A model generated the notes under the pieces. It searched no databases, was not told the origin of the DNA, and saw only the letters and a program-made list of their open reading frames with translations. Shown one piece after another: positions 31,078 to 40,168 of a stretch of DNA of 64,000 bases. The position numbers and the translations under genes were made by a program. The stretch is from Deltaproteobacteria bacterium. Its GTDB lineage: Bacteria; UBA10199; JACPAL01. The DNA lies in assembly GCA_016180845.1 (NCBI GenBank), contig JACPAK010000001.1, positions 489,497-553,496 on the forward strand. Direction: 5' to 3'. The stretch's first letter is position 1. Every line of letters begins with the position of its first letter.

Positions 31078-33465
31078 CTACTTAGCTATCGCCCCCTTCC
31101 GTTTCAGGAATTTTTTTGGGACCAGTTTTCGCGCCTCTGGTGTCGATGCCTCCATCGAGATCTCATCCCCTTTCGGATTGAGAAGAACCATCGGGAGGTT
31201 GTTGTCCCAAATCGGATCATCGGCACGCGTTTCTTTGAGATAGAGGCGCAGATGACTGGCAGGATCAAAACTGCTTTTGCCCGAGCAGGTAAAGAGCTGA
31301 ACGGCCCGGTAGGGCGGAATGACGGTCCCCGGAGGCAGTTTGATCTCCCTCTTCCCGTTTCTCAATGTCCAACCGGAGAGATCGACCTCCTCGTCGCTAT
31401 GATTGTAAAGACGCGTATTTTCCTTCAGATCACGAAACCCTGAAACATGTTGAAGGGGATTGAGTGCCATCACATGGACCCCTGCTTCACGTTCATGGCG
31501 GTATTCGACAGAAACCTTCTCATTCGCTTCACTTCCAGGGATATGAACCGAAACGACCTTCTTCTCCGGTCCCGCCTCCAACAACTCGACCGGTGAGCTT
31601 GAATCGAGGAGCTGATGGCGTTTTTGGCGCGCCCCTTCCCTTGCCGTGATCGATAATTCACGATTGATATTGTCATTGAATCCTGTTCCGCAGAAGAAGA
31701 CTTTCACCACCTCTCCCGGTTGAAGGAGTAGGTCAGGTAGCGTCACCGTCATTTTACCATTACGGACTTTCATCCCCCCGAGAGGATAGGCGCGATCGGC
31801 GGAAAGATTGCAAACCCTGACATAGTCAATATGGGGATGGGCGTCGGGATCATTCGTAAAGGTCCGGTATCCCGTCACGTGGAGTCCTCTCCGGTAGTGC
31901 GGATATTGCCAGATTCCAAGCCCTTGTTCCTGTACCTTCAGTTGCAGCCCCAGGAAGCGATTTCTCTTCCCCGTGATATCGGGCGTGATGCAATAGACAT
32001 GTGCATGTCCCGCCTCGATTAGTGCGCGATTGACATCGAGCCAGTGACCCTCCTTTGTCTGCACAAAGACATGGACCACAGGTCTCCCATACGCATCTGA
32101 TCGATGAAGCCGAACACGGACTGTTCGTCCATGCATTTCGATCAGATCCGATAAAAACCAGTAAGCCTCCAGAGCCCCCAGCTCTCCTTTCGCATTCCTC
32201 GTCTCGGGGTGTCCGCTTCCTTTGGCTGCCTCGGGGCTATTGGCGAGGATCAATCGTAATGGGACAGATTCCTTCATCCCCTCAACCACCACCTCCATCG
32301 TATCCCCATCGGTGATTCCATACCCCTCTTCCTTGCCCGCTCGCATCCTGATGACCTTCAACGGTTCCTCAGAGGCATAGGGGACCCGGTTTTCGGTCAG
32401 TCCCGCCTTTCGTGTACTTTTCAGTTTTCTAATGAGAGCCGCAGCGGCCTTTTCATCACGACCCAAGCGACGTTTGGGTGGGGCAACCAACGGGAGATCC
32501 CGAAGGAGATCCGGTCCCGGCTCAAAAACGACAATCTCTGGTGGTTCCGGCAAGATTTCCGCGACTCTTTCGGCATCTGTGGCCTCTCCCCCTCTTCGGG
32601 TGAGAAGAAGGGTATCATCAGCGGCAGGAACAGCGGCCCCTTCATCAAAGGGTTGTGCCAGAATAACCCTCTCTTCCGAAAATGCCTGTTCTCTCGCGAA
32701 TCGCCTTTCTTCGAACCAAAGATCCAGATGACATCGTGTTGCCTGTCCCACCTTTTCACCGGAGGCCCAGGTAAACGGCTGTTTGGTCGGCTCGTAGGCC
32801 TCGATATACCCGCGGGCAGTTCCCCCGACAAACCGCCCCATCCCCATGTACAAGAGACCGTTCCCCAGCTCTTCCCCGATTCTCTGCCACGCGGTGAGAT
32901 CCCTTTTTTGTTGAAGACCGGTCGATTCGAGTGTCGATCCGATCCCGGCAGAGGCGAACGCCTGCACGACTTCCGTACCGGCATCGAAGACCAAGAGCTG
33001 ACTGATATTCCGGAAGACCTGCGCCCCTCCCATCCCGAGCATTGTTGAGGGGATGGAATAAAGAAGACCGATCAGCCACTGATTCAGATTTTCGCGGGTC
33101 CTGTCTGGGGGTTCCGCCCACCCGTGCTCACCCGTTGCACGCGGGGGGGCGCCCGACCCCCAGACACCCGCTCTGACAATGGTCATCAATCCGGAAGTGA
33201 CGACTGAGATCGTTGCGGATGAGAGAAAGAGTGGGAGCCAGAAACCACGGACTCCCAGATTGTTAAGTCCCCCCGTAATCCGGGGCATCAGAAACCGATT
33301 GATTCCGAAGAAGGCGGCCGAGGTCCCGGCGATTTCTGTCAGACCACCAGCGGTCAGGTGTTGGGCAAGGCCTGCCTGACCTCTGTTGAAAGAATTCGCC
33401 GCCTGAAGCCCTGTGGCTAAGGCGTAATCGCGTGTGGTGGGTGAAAATGAATCGGGGACACCCAT
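31078..33465 (-). CDS. membrane-anchored SNase/lamin-tail protein, paralog 1
   Basis: A 795-aa multidomain protein. Residues 1-240 form an Ala/Gly-rich N-module with hydrophobic segments (FWLPLFLSSATISVVTSGLM, GLLYSIPSTMLGMGG). A variable acidic/Pro-rich region follows, then a staphylococcal-nuclease domain at about 390-540: ITDGDTMEVVVEG, VPLRLILANSPE, SDAYGRPVVHVFV, NRALIEAGHAHVY. It keeps the family's catalytic Arg, Glu and Arg, but the second Asp of the metal site is Asn or Ala. Two lamin-tail beta domains follow (VRVCNLSADRAYPLGG; TRLYNHSDEEVDLSGWTLRN). It lies 18 nt after paralog 2, sharing a nearly identical N-module with it. Likely a surface or exported DNA-processing enzyme; this is inference. 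Confidence 0.75.
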   Translation of the reverse strand: MGVPDSFSPTTRDYALATGLQAANSFNRGQAGLAQHLTAGGLTEIAGTSAAFFGINRFLMPRITGGLNNLGVRGFWLPLFLSSATISVVTSGLMTIVRAGVWGSGAPPRATGEHGWAEPPDRTRENLNQWLIGLLYSIPSTMLGMGGAQVFRNISQLLVFDAGTEVVQAFASAGIGSTLESTGLQQKRDLTAWQRIGEELGNGLLYMGMGRFVGGTARGYIEAYEPTKQPFTWASGEKVGQATRCHLDLWFEERRFAREQAFSEERVILAQPFDEGAAVPAADDTLLLTRRGGEATDAERVAEILPEPPEIVVFEPGPDLLRDLPLVAPPKRRLGRDEKAAAALIRKLKSTRKAGLTENRVPYASEEPLKVIRMRAGKEEGYGITDGDTMEVVVEGMKESVPLRLILANSPEAAKGSGHPETRNAKGELGALEAYWFLSDLIEMHGRTVRVRLHRSDAYGRPVVHVFVQTKEGHWLDVNRALIEAGHAHVYCITPDITGKRNRFLGLQLKVQEQGLGIWQYPHYRRGLHVTGYRTFTNDPDAHPHIDYVRVCNLSADRAYPLGGMKVRNGKMTVTLPDLLLQPGEVVKVFFCGTGFNDNINRELSITAREGARQKRHQLLDSSSPVELLEAGPEKKVVSVHIPGSEANEKVSVEYRHEREAGVHVMALNPLQHVSGFRDLKENTRLYNHSDEEVDLSGWTLRNGKREIKLPPGTVIPPYRAVQLFTCSGKSSFDPASHLRLYLKETRADDPIWDNNLPMVLLNPKGDEISMEASTPEARKLVPKKFLKRKGAIAK

Positions 33466-33483
33466 CTGTCAGCGCCTTTGTTT

Positions 33484-35904
33484 TTAGAAGACGTGTCCTC
33501 TTAACGCCCTGAATTTAGGATCGAGTTTTGCGAACGCCGCAGCGCTCGCAGCCTCTTGACACATGAGATGCCCATCGGGATGGATCAATTCGAGGGGATC
33601 ATCCTGGTGCCAGAAGTGATGGTCTTTTCTCCTTGATCCAAACTCCTGGAGATCCAATTCGAGGTCGATAAACATCTCAGCCCGCCCGTTCATATTATAA
33701 GGCGTCCCATCGTAGACGGAAGAGTGACTGTAGAGTTTGACCCCGTGGGCGGGTGGGAGCCAGAAATCACGCTTAATCTCGGTGACACGATCACCAACCT
33801 TTACCTTATATCCTTTGAGATTGACGTAATGGGTGCTCGTATTAAAGACGCGCAAATATTCCTTGTTTGCAGGGGATTTTCTGTCATTGCGTGATGGCTT
33901 CCAAGCGGGATCCATTTGATGCGCATATCCATGATAGCTTGTGACAAAAAGATCCTCACTCGCGAGGACTGGATGTTGCCAGATCCCACGTCGCGCCGCG
34001 CGGGCCTCTTCCTGGGCCGCAATATACTCATGAATCATCCCAGAGCTATCGGGGGTAATAAAATAGGCATGCGCCCAGCCTGCCCTGACCAGTTCCAGAT
34101 TGACATTGATATACGGGTCTTCTCCCTTCGGGACCTCTCCCTTTTTCTTGAGATAGACCTCACAGACGGGGCGTCCGTAGTCATCCACCTCATAGACCCT
34201 CAGATAGACCTTATTATCATGGGCTGCGAGCAGGTCTTGCAAGAATTTCCAGCCGCCGTATGCCCCAAACTCTCCTCGCAGGCATCGCCACTCCGGTGGG
34301 AGGACTTGGTCACCGAGATATTCGTGGGTCGCCTCCAGCGTATTCGCACAGGCGAAGCGGATTGAAATCGATTCCCGCATCCCCTCCGCCCAGACATGGA
34401 TCGTATCCCCATCGACGACAGGGAAGAAAAACGGATTTTCGGCCGGGTCCATATACTTCCCATCCCGGACCCTTCGAACCTGAAATTCAAGATCGGCAAT
34501 ATAGGGGACATCGGTATAGATTGTCTGTCCCTTGCGAAGCCCCATCCGAATAAGATTATCAGACAACTGCGCACGCAGCCGCCCCTTAACCCTTGTATCT
34601 GTGATATTTGCCGTCAGGCGATTAATCATCTCCCAAATCTGATCCTCCAAGGCTACCTTCCCCTGACGTGCTTCACCACCACCCCTGGAGGCAGGACCGA
34701 GAAGCGCCTCGGCTAATTGACCCCGCGCCCTTCTTTTCTCTCCAGGATCGCCAATCCCCTTTGTCAGATCATTAATAACATTCCAGACCTTGTCCCTCGG
34801 ATTAGAGCCCAGTTTGTCGGTGATGAAGGCCTTCTCCAATCGGGTTCGGAGTTGCGCCCTCAGATCGTCACTCCTGATACCGGAGCAGACCCGATCAATC
34901 ATCGTCCCAAGTTCCCGTTCGAGGGCGAGTCGTTCCCTGGGAGATTTTGTGGCAGCTGCTGCTTGAGCATCGGCAGTAGGTGCCTTTGACCTCACATCCC
35001 GTGCGCCAGGACCAAGCAACGCCTCGGCCAGTTCCGCCCTGACCCTTTGTTTCTCAGCAGGGTTCCGGATCGACCGCGTCGACTCATCGATCATATGCCA
35101 GATGCGAGTCCTCAGATTATTTCGGGTATGTCGTCGGACAAGGGTCCGTAATGCATAGGCCGCAATCCGGTTTGCTCGAACCTGTTTGATATCATCGGTC
35201 CGCTCCGGGTACCACCTCGCCTGATCCTCGCTCCCCCTTTTCCAGGGGGCGGAGATCCAAGGGGGGTTATCGAGATCGATACCGGGGGGGAGATCAGGTC
35301 GAAGAGGGAGAGCCCCCACCTCCATTGCTGCCATCTCTGCAAGTCTGATTTCTTCTGTGGACCGAAGTCGATCGACCAGAGTATCGATTCCAAACCGTAG
35401 TCGCTGCCCAACCTTCTCACCAGAGACCCAGGTAAACGGCTGTTTGGTCGGTTCGTAGGCCTCGATATACCCGCGAGCAGTTCCCCCGACAAACCGCCCC
35501 ATCCCCATGTACAAGAGACCGGTCGCCAGCTCTTCCCCGATTCTCTGCCACGCGGTGAGATCCCTCTTTTGTTGAAGACCGGTCGACTCGAGTGTCGATC
35601 CGATACCGGCAGAGGCAAACGCCTGGACGACTTCCGTCCCGGCATCGAAGACCAAGAATTGACTGATATTCCGGAAAACTTGAGAGCCCCCCATCCCGAG
35701 CATTGTTGAGGGGATCGACATGAGGAGACCGACAGACCACTGCTGAAGCCCATTTTGTCCCGGGGCAAATTGATCGTATTTTAAACGCTGCCAGCCGGTC
35801 ATCAAGGTATTGGTGACGACTGAGATCGCTGCAGATGAGAGAAAGAGTGGGAGCCAGAATCCACGGACTCCCAGATTATTAAGTCCCCCCGTGATCCGGG
35901 GCAT
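33484..35904 (-). CDS. SNase/lamin-tail protein, paralog 2 (5' end damaged)
   Basis: An 806-aa frame from an internal ATG at MPRITGGLNNLGVRG. The N-module is almost identical to paralog 1, and the DNA agrees at about nine in ten positions, but the middle (ERLALERELGTMIDRVCSG with charged helical repeats) and nuclease domain (VVDGDTIHVWAEG, ISIRFACANTLE, VDDYGRPVCEVYL, LVRAGWAHAYFI) have diverged strongly. The SNase catalytic residues are present. One lamin-tail segment (EYLRVFNTSTHYVNLKGYKV) follows. The 5' 40 codons seen in paralog 1 are out of frame here (see 35905-36032), so the protein may begin internally or be nonfunctional. Confidence 0.65.
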   Translation of the reverse strand: MPRITGGLNNLGVRGFWLPLFLSSAAISVVTNTLMTGWQRLKYDQFAPGQNGLQQWSVGLLMSIPSTMLGMGGSQVFRNISQFLVFDAGTEVVQAFASAGIGSTLESTGLQQKRDLTAWQRIGEELATGLLYMGMGRFVGGTARGYIEAYEPTKQPFTWVSGEKVGQRLRFGIDTLVDRLRSTEEIRLAEMAAMEVGALPLRPDLPPGIDLDNPPWISAPWKRGSEDQARWYPERTDDIKQVRANRIAAYALRTLVRRHTRNNLRTRIWHMIDESTRSIRNPAEKQRVRAELAEALLGPGARDVRSKAPTADAQAAAATKSPRERLALERELGTMIDRVCSGIRSDDLRAQLRTRLEKAFITDKLGSNPRDKVWNVINDLTKGIGDPGEKRRARGQLAEALLGPASRGGGEARQGKVALEDQIWEMINRLTANITDTRVKGRLRAQLSDNLIRMGLRKGQTIYTDVPYIADLEFQVRRVRDGKYMDPAENPFFFPVVDGDTIHVWAEGMRESISIRFACANTLEATHEYLGDQVLPPEWRCLRGEFGAYGGWKFLQDLLAAHDNKVYLRVYEVDDYGRPVCEVYLKKKGEVPKGEDPYINVNLELVRAGWAHAYFITPDSSGMIHEYIAAQEEARAARRGIWQHPVLASEDLFVTSYHGYAHQMDPAWKPSRNDRKSPANKEYLRVFNTSTHYVNLKGYKVKVGDRVTEIKRDFWLPPAHGVKLYSHSSVYDGTPYNMNGRAEMFIDLELDLQEFGSRRKDHHFWHQDDPLELIHPDGHLMCQEAASAAAFAKLDPKFRALRGHVF

Positions 35905-36032
35905 CAGAAACCGATTGATTCCGAAGAAGGCGGCCGAGGTCCCGGCGATTTCTGTCAGACCACCAGCGGTCAGGTGTTGGGCAAGGCCTGCCGTGTGGTG
36001 GGTGAAAATGAATCTGGAAAACCTGCCCCCAT
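35905..36032 (-). pseudogene. frameshifted 5' end of paralog 2
   Basis: The ATG at 36032 gives GAGFPDSFSPTTR as in paralog 1, but a 55-bp segment present in paralog 1 (between GCAAGGCCTGCC and GTGTGGTGGG on the plus strand, junction near 35992) is missing. The loss is not a multiple of three, so this start stops after about 20 codons, out of frame with the main ORF. The rest of the interval matches paralog 1's GLAQHLTAGGLTEIAGTSAA. Confidence 0.75.
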
Positions 36033-36109
36033 GTTCCCAGTCCCCCTATCTGTCACTGCCATCGTCGAACCTCAAAAGAGGTTGCTCGTTATTTTGATGA
36101 AAGGAGAGA

Positions 36110-36148
36110 TCCTCCCCTGTATGAGGCATAACCTTTTACAGGGGAGGA
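36110..36148 (-). terminator. hairpin downstream of comEA
   Basis: Perfect 12-bp arms at 36110-36121 and 36137-36148 with a 15-nt loop, 10 nt beyond the comEA stop. There is no clean T run after it, so it may be a weak terminator or an mRNA-end structure. Confidence 0.4.
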
Positions 36149-36157
36149 TGAGGTGGG

Positions 36158-36481
36158 CTACTGCAGGGTCTTTTGAGGTTTGTTGGAGACCTCGTGGAGG
36201 GTGGACGGGCCGGTGACTGTCAGATACTTCTCGAGTTTCTGAAGCATCTTCGGGCCGATCCCCTTGATCTCGGAAAGTTCCTCAGATGACTTGAACGGAT
36301 GCGCCTGCCGATAGGCGACGATCGCCTCTGCCTTCGATTTTCCAATCCCTGGCAGGAGCATGAGTTCTTGCACGGAGGCGGTGTTGAGATTCACGATCCC
36401 TTCGACCTCTTTTGTTTTTGCAGAGGCGAAAGAACTGATGAGGCTGATGGCCACGAGGGCCATAAGTACTGTTTTTTTCAT
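36158..36481 (-). CDS. comEA: ComEA-like helix-hairpin-helix DNA-binding protein
   Basis: A 107-aa exported protein. The signal peptide is MKKTVLMALVAISLISSFASA. The mature part has two HhH units: NLNTASVQELMLLPGIGKSK (residues 31-50) and IKGIGPKMLQKLEKYL near 72-87. Such proteins bind double-stranded DNA at the periplasmic face of the uptake machinery in competence. It lies immediately before the nuclease/lamin-tail genes, which is of interest because DNA uptake needs nucleases, but comEC and pilus genes are not in the window. Confidence 0.85.
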   Translation of the reverse strand: MKKTVLMALVAISLISSFASAKTKEVEGIVNLNTASVQELMLLPGIGKSKAEAIVAYRQAHPFKSSEELSEIKGIGPKMLQKLEKYLTVTGPSTLHEVSNKPQKTLQ

Positions 36482-36482
36482 G

Positions 36483-36689
36483 TTATTCTTCTCCTTTTCT
36501 TTGAGTTGAGTTTTTGTCCTGTCGATCCCGAATATGAAGACGGCCGTTGAGAGGATAGGCGTCGAGAATCACATTAATCGAACTATCTCGATTCAGGAAA
36601 CCGACACCGATCTTCGTCCAACGTTGTTTCCCATCTCCTTCTCGATCGGGGATCGAAAAGACATCTTTGATGGTTATTGTTTCTTTCAT
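36483..36689 (-). CDS. small conserved hypothetical protein
   Basis: A 68-aa protein with a block KDVFSIPDREGDGKQRWTKI then GVGFLNRDSSINVILDAYPL then NGRLHIRD. This pattern recurs in uncharacterised small proteins of deltaproteobacterial genomes. There is no signal peptide; the fold looks like a small beta-barrel (strand-rich, similar to an OB or single-strand binding core). A CCCCTT/AAGGGG hairpin lies just upstream of its ribosome site (AAAAGGAG). It precedes comEA on the same strand. Confidence 0.65.
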   Translation of the reverse strand: MKETITIKDVFSIPDREGDGKQRWTKIGVGFLNRDSSINVILDAYPLNGRLHIRDRQDKNSTQRKGEE

Positions 36690-36796
36690 ATGAGACTCCT
36701 TTTCCCCTTCCGCGGTTAAGGGGATGAACAGGAGAATAGCAAAAGCGGTGCCATCGTCAGGATCGACGAGATTTGTTTTTGGGGAAACAAGAGACC

Positions 36797-36830
36797 GAAA
36801 ATCGGACGGCTCTGTTTGAAAATCGGACGG
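36797..36830. repeat. two direct copies of GAAAATCGGACGG
   Basis: Thirteen-base copies at 36797-36809 (preceded by AGACC) and 36818-36830, 21 bp apart, immediately downstream of the polyprenyl synthase stop (36831). A spacing of two helical turns would suit a protein-binding site. The function is not known and chance duplication is possible. Confidence 0.3.
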
Positions 36831-37805
36831 TTATTGTTGTCTTTGAATAACGTAGTCTGCGAGGCAGACAAGCGCCTCTTTTTCAATGGAAGGTTTAAAG
36901 GGGGTCAAGGCCTCTTTGGCCTTTTGGATATAGCTTTGTGCCAGATCCCGTGTTGCCTGGATTCCCCCGTGATACTCAATAATTGAGATGATCTCTTTAA
37001 GACGATTTTCCTCTAATCTCTCGGCAATGAGGGCGTCCTTGATAAGGCGCCTTTCCGGTTCGTTCGCCTTTTTAAGGGCAACCAGGAGCGGAAGGGTCAG
37101 TTTGCCTTCCTTAAGATCGGTTCCCTTCGTCTTTCCGAACTGGGAGGGATCGGACATATAGTCCAGCAGGTCATCTGCGAGCTGAAATGCGATCCCGATA
37201 TGGAGTCCGTATTCCCTCAAGGCCTGTGTGAATTCTTCTGAAACATTTCCCAAAATCCCGCCAATTTCACAGCAGGCGCCCATCAGTTCGGCTGTTTTAC
37301 CCCGAACGATTTTTAAGTAATCGTCCTCGGTGCAGTTTAAATCATTGGATTTTACGATCTCGAAAATCTCTCCCTCTGTCGTGATCTGCATGATGCGGGT
37401 GATGAGTTCGATCACTCTCAGATCTCTCAGCCCAACAAGAAGATCCGAGGCGCGACAGTAAAAGAAATCGCCGACCAAAACGGCAATCTGATTTCCCCAT
37501 CGTGAATTGGCCGAGGTTTTGCCCCTGCGGAGCTCCGCATTGTCAATCACATCATCATGCATGAGGGTGGCGGTGTGGAAGAACTCCATCGCGACGGCGG
37601 ATTCGATGATCCTTTTATCCCTCGCCCCCGAAATTCGCGAGGAGAGGAGGCAAAGAATCGGGCGGAGCCGCTTCCCGCCGTTTTGAGCGACGTACTGCGC
37701 AATATCGGTCACGAAGGGGCTCGAAGAGACGAGATTCGCCTGGATGGTGCGATCGACTTCGGAGAGTTCGGATTTGATCGGTAGACAAAGCTCTTCGAGA
37801 TTCAT
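36831..37805 (-). CDS. ispB: all-trans polyprenyl diphosphate synthase
   Basis: A 324-aa trans-isoprenyl diphosphate synthase. The first Asp-rich motif lies in LMHDDVIDNAELRRGKTSAN (about 81-100) and the second in AFQLADDLLDYMSD near 205-218; NGGKRLRPILCLL is the usual substrate loop. It condenses isopentenyl diphosphate into an octaprenyl-type chain for quinones. Small residues before the first motif (HTAT) set a long product; chain length is not certain. It is divergent from glpK with 70 nt between starts. Length fits IspB. Confidence 0.92.
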   Translation of the reverse strand: MNLEELCLPIKSELSEVDRTIQANLVSSSPFVTDIAQYVAQNGGKRLRPILCLLSSRISGARDKRIIESAVAMEFFHTATLMHDDVIDNAELRRGKTSANSRWGNQIAVLVGDFFYCRASDLLVGLRDLRVIELITRIMQITTEGEIFEIVKSNDLNCTEDDYLKIVRGKTAELMGACCEIGGILGNVSEEFTQALREYGLHIGIAFQLADDLLDYMSDPSQFGKTKGTDLKEGKLTLPLLVALKKANEPERRLIKDALIAERLEENRLKEIISIIEYHGGIQATRDLAQSYIQKAKEALTPFKPSIEKEALVCLADYVIQRQQ

Positions 37806-37875
37806 TGGCGAGATGGGCTAACCCAGTTTCCAAACCTTGTCAAAAGCGAATTCCCGTGCTACCGGCGATCCGTTT

Positions 37876-39345
37876 ATGAAGGATCTTATTCTTGCCATCG
37901 ATCAGGGGACGACCGGCACGACAGTCATTATTTTGGATCGTGAATTGCGGATCCTTGCCAAGAGGAACAATGAATTCCCCCAGCATTATCCGAGGCCGGG
38001 TTGGGTTGAGCATATTCCGGAAGAAATTTGGGAGGGGACGGTCAAGACGATCGGTCAGGCGATCCTTGAGGCGAATATCCGTCCTGAAAGGATCGCAGGG
38101 ATCGGCATTACGAATCAACGTGAGACGACGATCCTGTGGGATCGCAAGAGTGGTCGATCGGTTCATCCTGCGATCGTCTGGCAGGACAGGCGGACAGCAC
38201 CGCTTTGCGAAAAACTCAAGAAATCAGGGTGGGGAAAAAAGATCAGAGAAAAAACAGGTCTTGTGCTCGATCCCTATTTTTCTGGAACGAAGGTTCGGTG
38301 GCTCCTGGATAATGTCCCGGGCTTAAGGAAAAGGGCTCGAGAGATCTGTTTTGGGACGATCGATAGTTATTTGGTTTACCAATTGACCGACGGGGTTCAT
38401 CTCACTGATGTCTCAAACGCCTCCCGAACCCTGTTCATGAATCTCAAAGAGTTGGAGTGGGACGAGAAGCTTCTTCAGCTCTTTCGTGTGCCGAGGGAGA
38501 TTCTTCCTCGTATCGCCTCCTCCTCAGAGGTTTATGGTTATACAAAAGGGCTGACCGTCCTGCCCGATGGAATCCCGGTCTGTGGAATGGCCGGGGATCA
38601 GCAGGCGGCCCTTTTTGGGCAGGCCTGTTTTGGTTCTGGTGAGGCGAAGTGCACCTATGGGACAGGGTCTTTTTTGCTCATGAATACCGGCAGAAAAATT
38701 GTTCGGTCTCGTTTTGGGATGCTGACCACTGTGGCATGGAAATTGGGTGGAGAGGTGACGTATGCGCTCGAGGGGAGTGCCTTTATCGCCGGCGCGGCGG
38801 TTCAGTGGCTGCGTGACGGGCTAAAATTTATCCAGAACTCCTCGGAGATCGAGGTGCTTGCCACCTCTGTCCCAGATAGCGGCGGTGTTTCGTTTGTCCC
38901 GGCGTTTGTCGGTTTGGGGGCGCCCCATTGGAATGCCGAGGCGCGGGGTCTCATCTGTGGTCTCACCCGCGGGACAACATCGGCGCATATCGCGCGTGCG
39001 ACCTTGGAAGGGATCGCCTTCCTTCAATATGATATTTTGCAGGCGATGCAGAGGGATTTGGGAAAGAGATTGAGGATTCTTAAAGTGGACGGTGGGGCCT
39101 CGGCGAACAACCTCTTGATGCAGTTTCAATCAGACATTTTGGGGGTCGAGCTCTCGCGACCCCGGATGATCGAGACGACCGCATTAGGCGCCGCGTTTCT
39201 TGCCGGCCTTGCGGTCTCTGTCTGGAAAGATAAATCAGAGATCGCCGCTCATTGGAAAGAGGATCGACGGTTTAAGCCTCAAATGAAAAAGAGAGAGATA
39301 GCGACTCATCTGTCTCGCTGGCATGAGGCGGTCAAGAAGGCCTGA
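37876..39345 (+). CDS. glpK: glycerol kinase
   Basis: A 489-aa FGGY-family kinase. It has the start LILAIDQGTTGTTVIILDRE, HPAIVWQDRRT near 110, GIGITNQRETTILWDR, and the C-terminal KVDGGASANNLLMQFQSDIL and GAAFLAGLAV signatures. It phosphorylates glycerol to glycerol-3-phosphate in the cytosol. The ATG at 37876 is chosen because homologs begin at MKDLILAIDQ; a TTG 13 codons earlier is possible. No glpF or glpD lies nearby, although an aquaporin gene is 33 kb upstream. It converges with budA, the stops adjoining at 39345/39346. Confidence 0.95.
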   Translation: MKDLILAIDQGTTGTTVIILDRELRILAKRNNEFPQHYPRPGWVEHIPEEIWEGTVKTIGQAILEANIRPERIAGIGITNQRETTILWDRKSGRSVHPAIVWQDRRTAPLCEKLKKSGWGKKIREKTGLVLDPYFSGTKVRWLLDNVPGLRKRAREICFGTIDSYLVYQLTDGVHLTDVSNASRTLFMNLKELEWDEKLLQLFRVPREILPRIASSSEVYGYTKGLTVLPDGIPVCGMAGDQQAALFGQACFGSGEAKCTYGTGSFLLMNTGRKIVRSRFGMLTTVAWKLGGEVTYALEGSAFIAGAAVQWLRDGLKFIQNSSEIEVLATSVPDSGGVSFVPAFVGLGAPHWNAEARGLICGLTRGTTSAHIARATLEGIAFLQYDILQAMQRDLGKRLRILKVDGGASANNLLMQFQSDILGVELSRPRMIETTALGAAFLAGLAVSVWKDKSEIAAHWKEDRRFKPQMKKREIATHLSRWHEAVKKA

Positions 39346-40062
39346 TTATTTTCCTGAGGCGACCTGATGACGGGGTGTCTCGTCGATCGAGACGTTGATC
39401 TCGGCAGTCGTCAGTTCGAGCAGATGGCCGCCACCCTGTTTGTCTTCTGTCAAAAAGTGGAAGTGATAGCCGGGGATATTGGTCCCTTTTGCCGATTCTG
39501 GGCAACGAAAACCGACGAGGGTTCCTTTCACCTCTTTAAATTCAAAGGTTCGTTCTGTCTTCAAGGCCTCTTCGAGAGGCGGATACGGTTTTTTCTGGGC
39601 CACAGGGGTTCTTGCTTTGAGGTAGGAAAAACTCCCCTCAATCTTTACGGCATAGAAGGTTTCTTTATTCAGGAGCAGACTGTCCAGAAACGCCTTGAGC
39701 TGTTCGAAGTTGAGTGGTTGATCCGTCGTTGCCTTTCGATCAGTCTCAAAAAATGTCACCGTGGCAAAAGGGGTCTTCAGGGAATCGGCCATGGCAGGGC
39801 TAATCGCGTACACCTTCCCATCTTCCTTGACCTGATAGAAGCTCCCATCGAGTTCGATCATTTCTCCATCCAGACGATTAAAGGTGCCAAGTCCGAAGTC
39901 CCCCTGTTTCTTGACCGTGCTGAGTTTGATTTTTCCATCATAACGACCTGCGATAAGGTCATCTAGCTTTGAGGTTTGATAGATCAGGTCGGTATCCGGC
40001 TCGGCCCAGGCGATCGGTATTGCCGCCAGCAAAAGAAGTAAAAGGGATAAGACTTGTTTCAT
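39346..40062 (-). CDS. budA: exported alpha-acetolactate decarboxylase
   Basis: A 238-aa enzyme that converts 2-acetolactate to acetoin. Motifs are GDFGLGTFNRLDGEMIELDG (active-site Glu and Arg region), then GFRCPESAKGTNIPGYHFHF with the zinc-binding HFH and a third His in GGGHLLEL. It carries a signal peptide, MKQVLSLLLLLLAAIPIAWA, so it is exported, which is unusual but known for some Bacillus enzymes. The ATG at 40062 is chosen because the signal peptide starts there. Acetolactate would have to leave the cell to meet it. No budB lies nearby, though ilvD is 3.6 kb away. Confidence 0.88.
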   Translation of the reverse strand: MKQVLSLLLLLLAAIPIAWAEPDTDLIYQTSKLDDLIAGRYDGKIKLSTVKKQGDFGLGTFNRLDGEMIELDGSFYQVKEDGKVYAISPAMADSLKTPFATVTFFETDRKATTDQPLNFEQLKAFLDSLLLNKETFYAVKIEGSFSYLKARTPVAQKKPYPPLEEALKTERTFEFKEVKGTLVGFRCPESAKGTNIPGYHFHFLTEDKQGGGHLLELTTAEINVSIDETPRHQVASGK

Positions 40063-40168
40063 GGTGAGTCCCTTTAACCTGAAGTGGTTGGATTCTGTCA
40101 AATGAAAAAGCTTGGTGATGGAGTTGCGTTCCTTGACTCACTGGATGAAGTTTCTTATGAGGTCAACC

